Origin: SVFI01 sp045546735
GTDB lineage: Bacteria > Bacillota > Clostridia > Lachnospirales > Lachnospiraceae
Reading direction: 5' to 3'
Length of the DNA stretch: 23,815 nucleotides
Assembly (NCBI GenBank): GCA_045546735.1
Contig: JAZQDJ010000149.1
Coordinates: 1-23,815, forward strand
This document shows, one piece after another, positions 21,852 to 23,815 of this stretch. Both the position numbers and the translations under genes were made by a program. The stretch's first letter is position 1; the number at the start of each line of letters is the position of its first letter. Below the pieces are notes generated by a model. It was not told the DNA's origin. It did not search any database and was given only the letters and a program-made list of their open reading frames with translations.

Positions 21852-23552
21852 CTAAAAACTCTTCACCCAATTAATAAGCGACTGAATATGAGTCTGATTA
21901 TACACATCATTTCTCATCTGGTCTGTCACAAAACCATTCTTCTCCATCCGGGCAATAATCGCCTCCTGAAGGCCGGCAATTCTTCCTCTCTCGTACGCCT
22001 CATCATAAGCCGCTTTTGACATATCTACCGGTTGCTCATGGCTAACTGTTTCTTTCACCGGCTCTTCTGCCACAGCCGCTGTTGTTTCCACAGCCACCGG
22101 CTCTTCTATTATCTCAATCACTTCCTCAGCCACTTCTTCGACCGCCGGCTCAACCACCGCCTGAACAACAGTCTCTTCTATCTTCTGAGCCGGAATATCT
22201 TTCAGAAAATCCTCACCTGTATCCGGAACCCAAATATCTCCGGAATTTGCCTTCACATTTACTGTAATATTTCCGTTAACAACCGCTACCTTTTCCCCTG
22301 ACAATGCACCGATATATCCCGAGCTGTTACCGGCAGGTAACGTCATCGTATAATCGCTGTCATCATTGTTAACCGTTACCAGCACACTTACGCCGTCATG
22401 ATTACGCGAGAATGCAAACTGGCGGTTCATAAGTAAAAGTTCTTTATAATCACCGTAAGAAAGCGCTTTCACATTCTGACGAATCTTGCCGAGTTTTGCA
22501 ATAAGAGCCGTACAAGGATTGTTTGCAATCGCATCTTTGTAATCATCCATATGAAGTGCCGGACGAAGCGAATCGTCAGACCATTTTTCTTTCTTTCCTT
22601 CAATACCGAACTCCGAACCATAATATACGGAAGGTACACCCGGTAATGTGTATGACAAAATGTGCACCGGTGCAAAATGCTTTTTGTTATTCAATTTTGT
22701 ATAAATACGTTCCACATCATGATTATCCGTGAAATTGTAAAGTTTCAAATTGCTGCAACGGTCACCGAGATACTTGATTGTATGAGCAATCTCAAAATAA
22801 TTGTGATCATTATGACCGGAGTATAATGCTTTGTGCAACATATAGTTTGTTACGGAATGTAATGTATCTGCATTGGCCCACCTACTGTAGTCACCGTGGA
22901 TTACTTCTCCCATCAACCAGAAGTCCGGTTTCACTTCATTTGCTACACGGCGAAGCATCTTCATATATTCAAAATCAAGTACATCCGCCGCATCAAGACG
23001 AATACCGTCCACATCGAATTCACTCACCCAGAAACGAATAACATCCGCAATATAATCCTTCACCTCCGGATTGTGCTGATTCAATTTTACGAGCAAATCA
23101 TAACCGCCCCAGTTTTCATAAGAAAAACCATCGTTGTAACTATTGTTTCCCCAGAAATTCACATTACAGTACCAGTCTTTGTAACGGGAATTTTCGCGAT
23201 TCTGCTTAATATCCTGAAATGCGAAGAAATCCCTTCCTGTATGATTAAATACTCCGTCAAAAATAACACGGATTCCGTTGTCGTGACAAACCTTTACAAA
23301 ATGTTTCAAATCGTTATTATCACCGAGACGACTGTCAAGCTTCTTGTAATCTGTCGTCTCATAACCATGTCCGACCGATTCAAACAGGGGTCCGATATAA
23401 ATTGCGTTAAATCCCGTCTCCTTTATATGGTCAATCCACTTTTCCGCTTCTTTCAGTCTGTGCACCGGTTTCTCATAAGAATTTTCCTTCGGTGCTCCGC
23501 AAAGTCCGAGCGGATAAATGTGATAAAATACTGCCTCATCATACCAAGCCAT
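21852..23552 (-). CDS. Cytoplasmic GH13 alpha-amylase-family hydrolase with C-terminal extension
   Basis: Alpha-glucan hydrolase acting inside the cell (no signal peptide: MAWYDEAVFYHIYPLGLCG). GH13 regions seen: FDGVFNH (98-104), GIRLDAAD with nucleophile D187, FWLMGEVIHG with acid/base E216, and FTDNHDVERI with D279. The barrel ends near 365 and a beta domain runs to about 443. Residues 455-508 are a Glu/Val/Pro/Ala linker of low complexity. Residues 511-566 form a helical module (AYDEAYERGRIAGLQEAI, then a Trp/Lys-rich end NWVKSF) that I do not recognise. The start at 23552 is preferred to the frame opening at 23597 because AGAAGGCAGG lies before it and the first 15 residues of the longer frame run into foreign-looking DNA. 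Exact specificity (amylase, neopullulanase, maltodextrinase) is undecided. Confidence 0.88.
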   Translation of the reverse strand: MAWYDEAVFYHIYPLGLCGAPKENSYEKPVHRLKEAEKWIDHIKETGFNAIYIGPLFESVGHGYETTDYKKLDSRLGDNNDLKHFVKVCHDNGIRVIFDGVFNHTGRDFFAFQDIKQNRENSRYKDWYCNVNFWGNNSYNDGFSYENWGGYDLLVKLNQHNPEVKDYIADVIRFWVSEFDVDGIRLDAADVLDFEYMKMLRRVANEVKPDFWLMGEVIHGDYSRWANADTLHSVTNYMLHKALYSGHNDHNYFEIAHTIKYLGDRCSNLKLYNFTDNHDVERIYTKLNNKKHFAPVHILSYTLPGVPSVYYGSEFGIEGKKEKWSDDSLRPALHMDDYKDAIANNPCTALIAKLGKIRQNVKALSYGDYKELLLMNRQFAFSRNHDGVSVLVTVNNDDSDYTMTLPAGNSSGYIGALSGEKVAVVNGNITVNVKANSGDIWVPDTGEDFLKDIPAQKIEETVVQAVVEPAVEEVAEEVIEIIEEPVAVETTAAVAEEPVKETVSHEQPVDMSKAAYDEAYERGRIAGLQEAIIARMEKNGFVTDQMRNDVYNQTHIQSLINWVKSF

Positions 23553-23577
23553 ATCTATTACCTGCCTTCTATATTTT

Positions 23578-23815
23578 TTACCATAGCCGGTTTTCAAACT
23601 GGACGGCGGTTTTCTGCTCCTGCCAGCGGGTCAGTACCACACTGCCCACAAACAAGCCCACGCCCCGGAATGCGTCAATCAGGCGCAGCACGTCGGCATC
23701 GTAGGTGATGCCAAGGTCGCCGCGGCGCTTGTTTTTCTCAATGTCGTCGGCGCTGATGGTGATGATGATCTCGGCCTGCTCTTTCAGCTGCAAGAGCATC
23801 CGCAGCTTGCTGTCC
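23578..23815 (-). pseudogene. Internal fragment of a DUF1846 family gene
   Basis: The translation from the window edge reads DSKLRMLLQLKEQAEIIIT and continues to ISADDIEKNKRRGDLGITYD, DVLRLIDAF and GSVVLTRWQEQKTAVQFENR. This matches the N-terminal part of DUF1846 proteins, which are normally about 500 residues. The match breaks off at about 23584 and a stop follows at once, so both ends are missing (the 5' end lies beyond the window). Codons are GC-rich at third positions and the stretch is visibly richer in GC than everything else here. It is either a contig-end chimera or a remnant from another source. Confidence 0.75.

Overview
The window looks like a chromosomal segment of a low-to-mid GC Gram-positive anaerobe of the Clostridia, most likely family Lachnospiraceae. 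The support is the type of ribosomal proteins, strong AGGAGG-type ribosome binding sites before almost every gene, AT-rich intergenic DNA, a secreted Fn3/Ig-like protein built from repeats typical of gut Lachnospiraceae, and two cytoplasmic GH13 amylases. Genus cannot be fixed from the sequence alone.

Layout. (1) 15-3566, minus strand: the start of the S10 ribosomal protein operon (rpsJ-rplC-rplD-rplW-rplB-rpsS, continuing past the window edge), with a clear sigma-A promoter and a structured leader of about 225 nt. (2) 3627-6049, minus: a putP-type sodium/proline symporter and an EamA exporter in one operon. (3) 6050-6389: a divergent intergenic region with promoters facing both ways and a 215-bp nested inverted repeat that ends at the ribosome binding site of the next gene. 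(4) 6390-8706, plus: a class I SAM-dependent methyltransferase and a cytoplasmic alpha-amylase, ending in a terminator. (5) 8948-11530, plus: a secreted 860-residue protein with five degenerate repeats, an Ig-like module and an Fn3 domain, closed by a perfect 13-bp terminator stem. (6) 16983-11599, minus: a tight seven-gene run of MBL-fold hydrolase, LCP cell-wall ligase, MGMT-like protein, small acidic protein, SulP transporter, DUF2752 membrane protein and a SYQEP-repeat membrane protein. (7) 19600-17061, minus: a two-gene phosphorelay module (double-receiver protein, then a membrane receiver-Hpt protein with no kinase domain). (8) 21307-19676, minus: PTS enzyme I. (9) 21308-21809: about 500 bp without a convincing gene but with short direct and inverted repeats. 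(10) 23552-21852, minus: a second GH13 enzyme, cytoplasmic, with a disordered acidic linker and an unknown C-terminal module. (11) 23584-23815: an internal fragment of a DUF1846 gene with clearly higher GC, joined abruptly to the upstream side of the amylase. This looks like an assembly chimera or a recombination joint.

Functional themes are translation, alpha-glucan use (two intracellular amylases plus general PTS enzyme I), cell-envelope assembly (LCP, secreted repeat protein) and solute transport (proline, anion, metabolite export). I found no phage, CRISPR, toxin-antitoxin or intact transposon. The least explained items are the 215-bp palindrome, the kinase-less phosphorelay pair, the amylase C-terminal module and the joint at the right edge.
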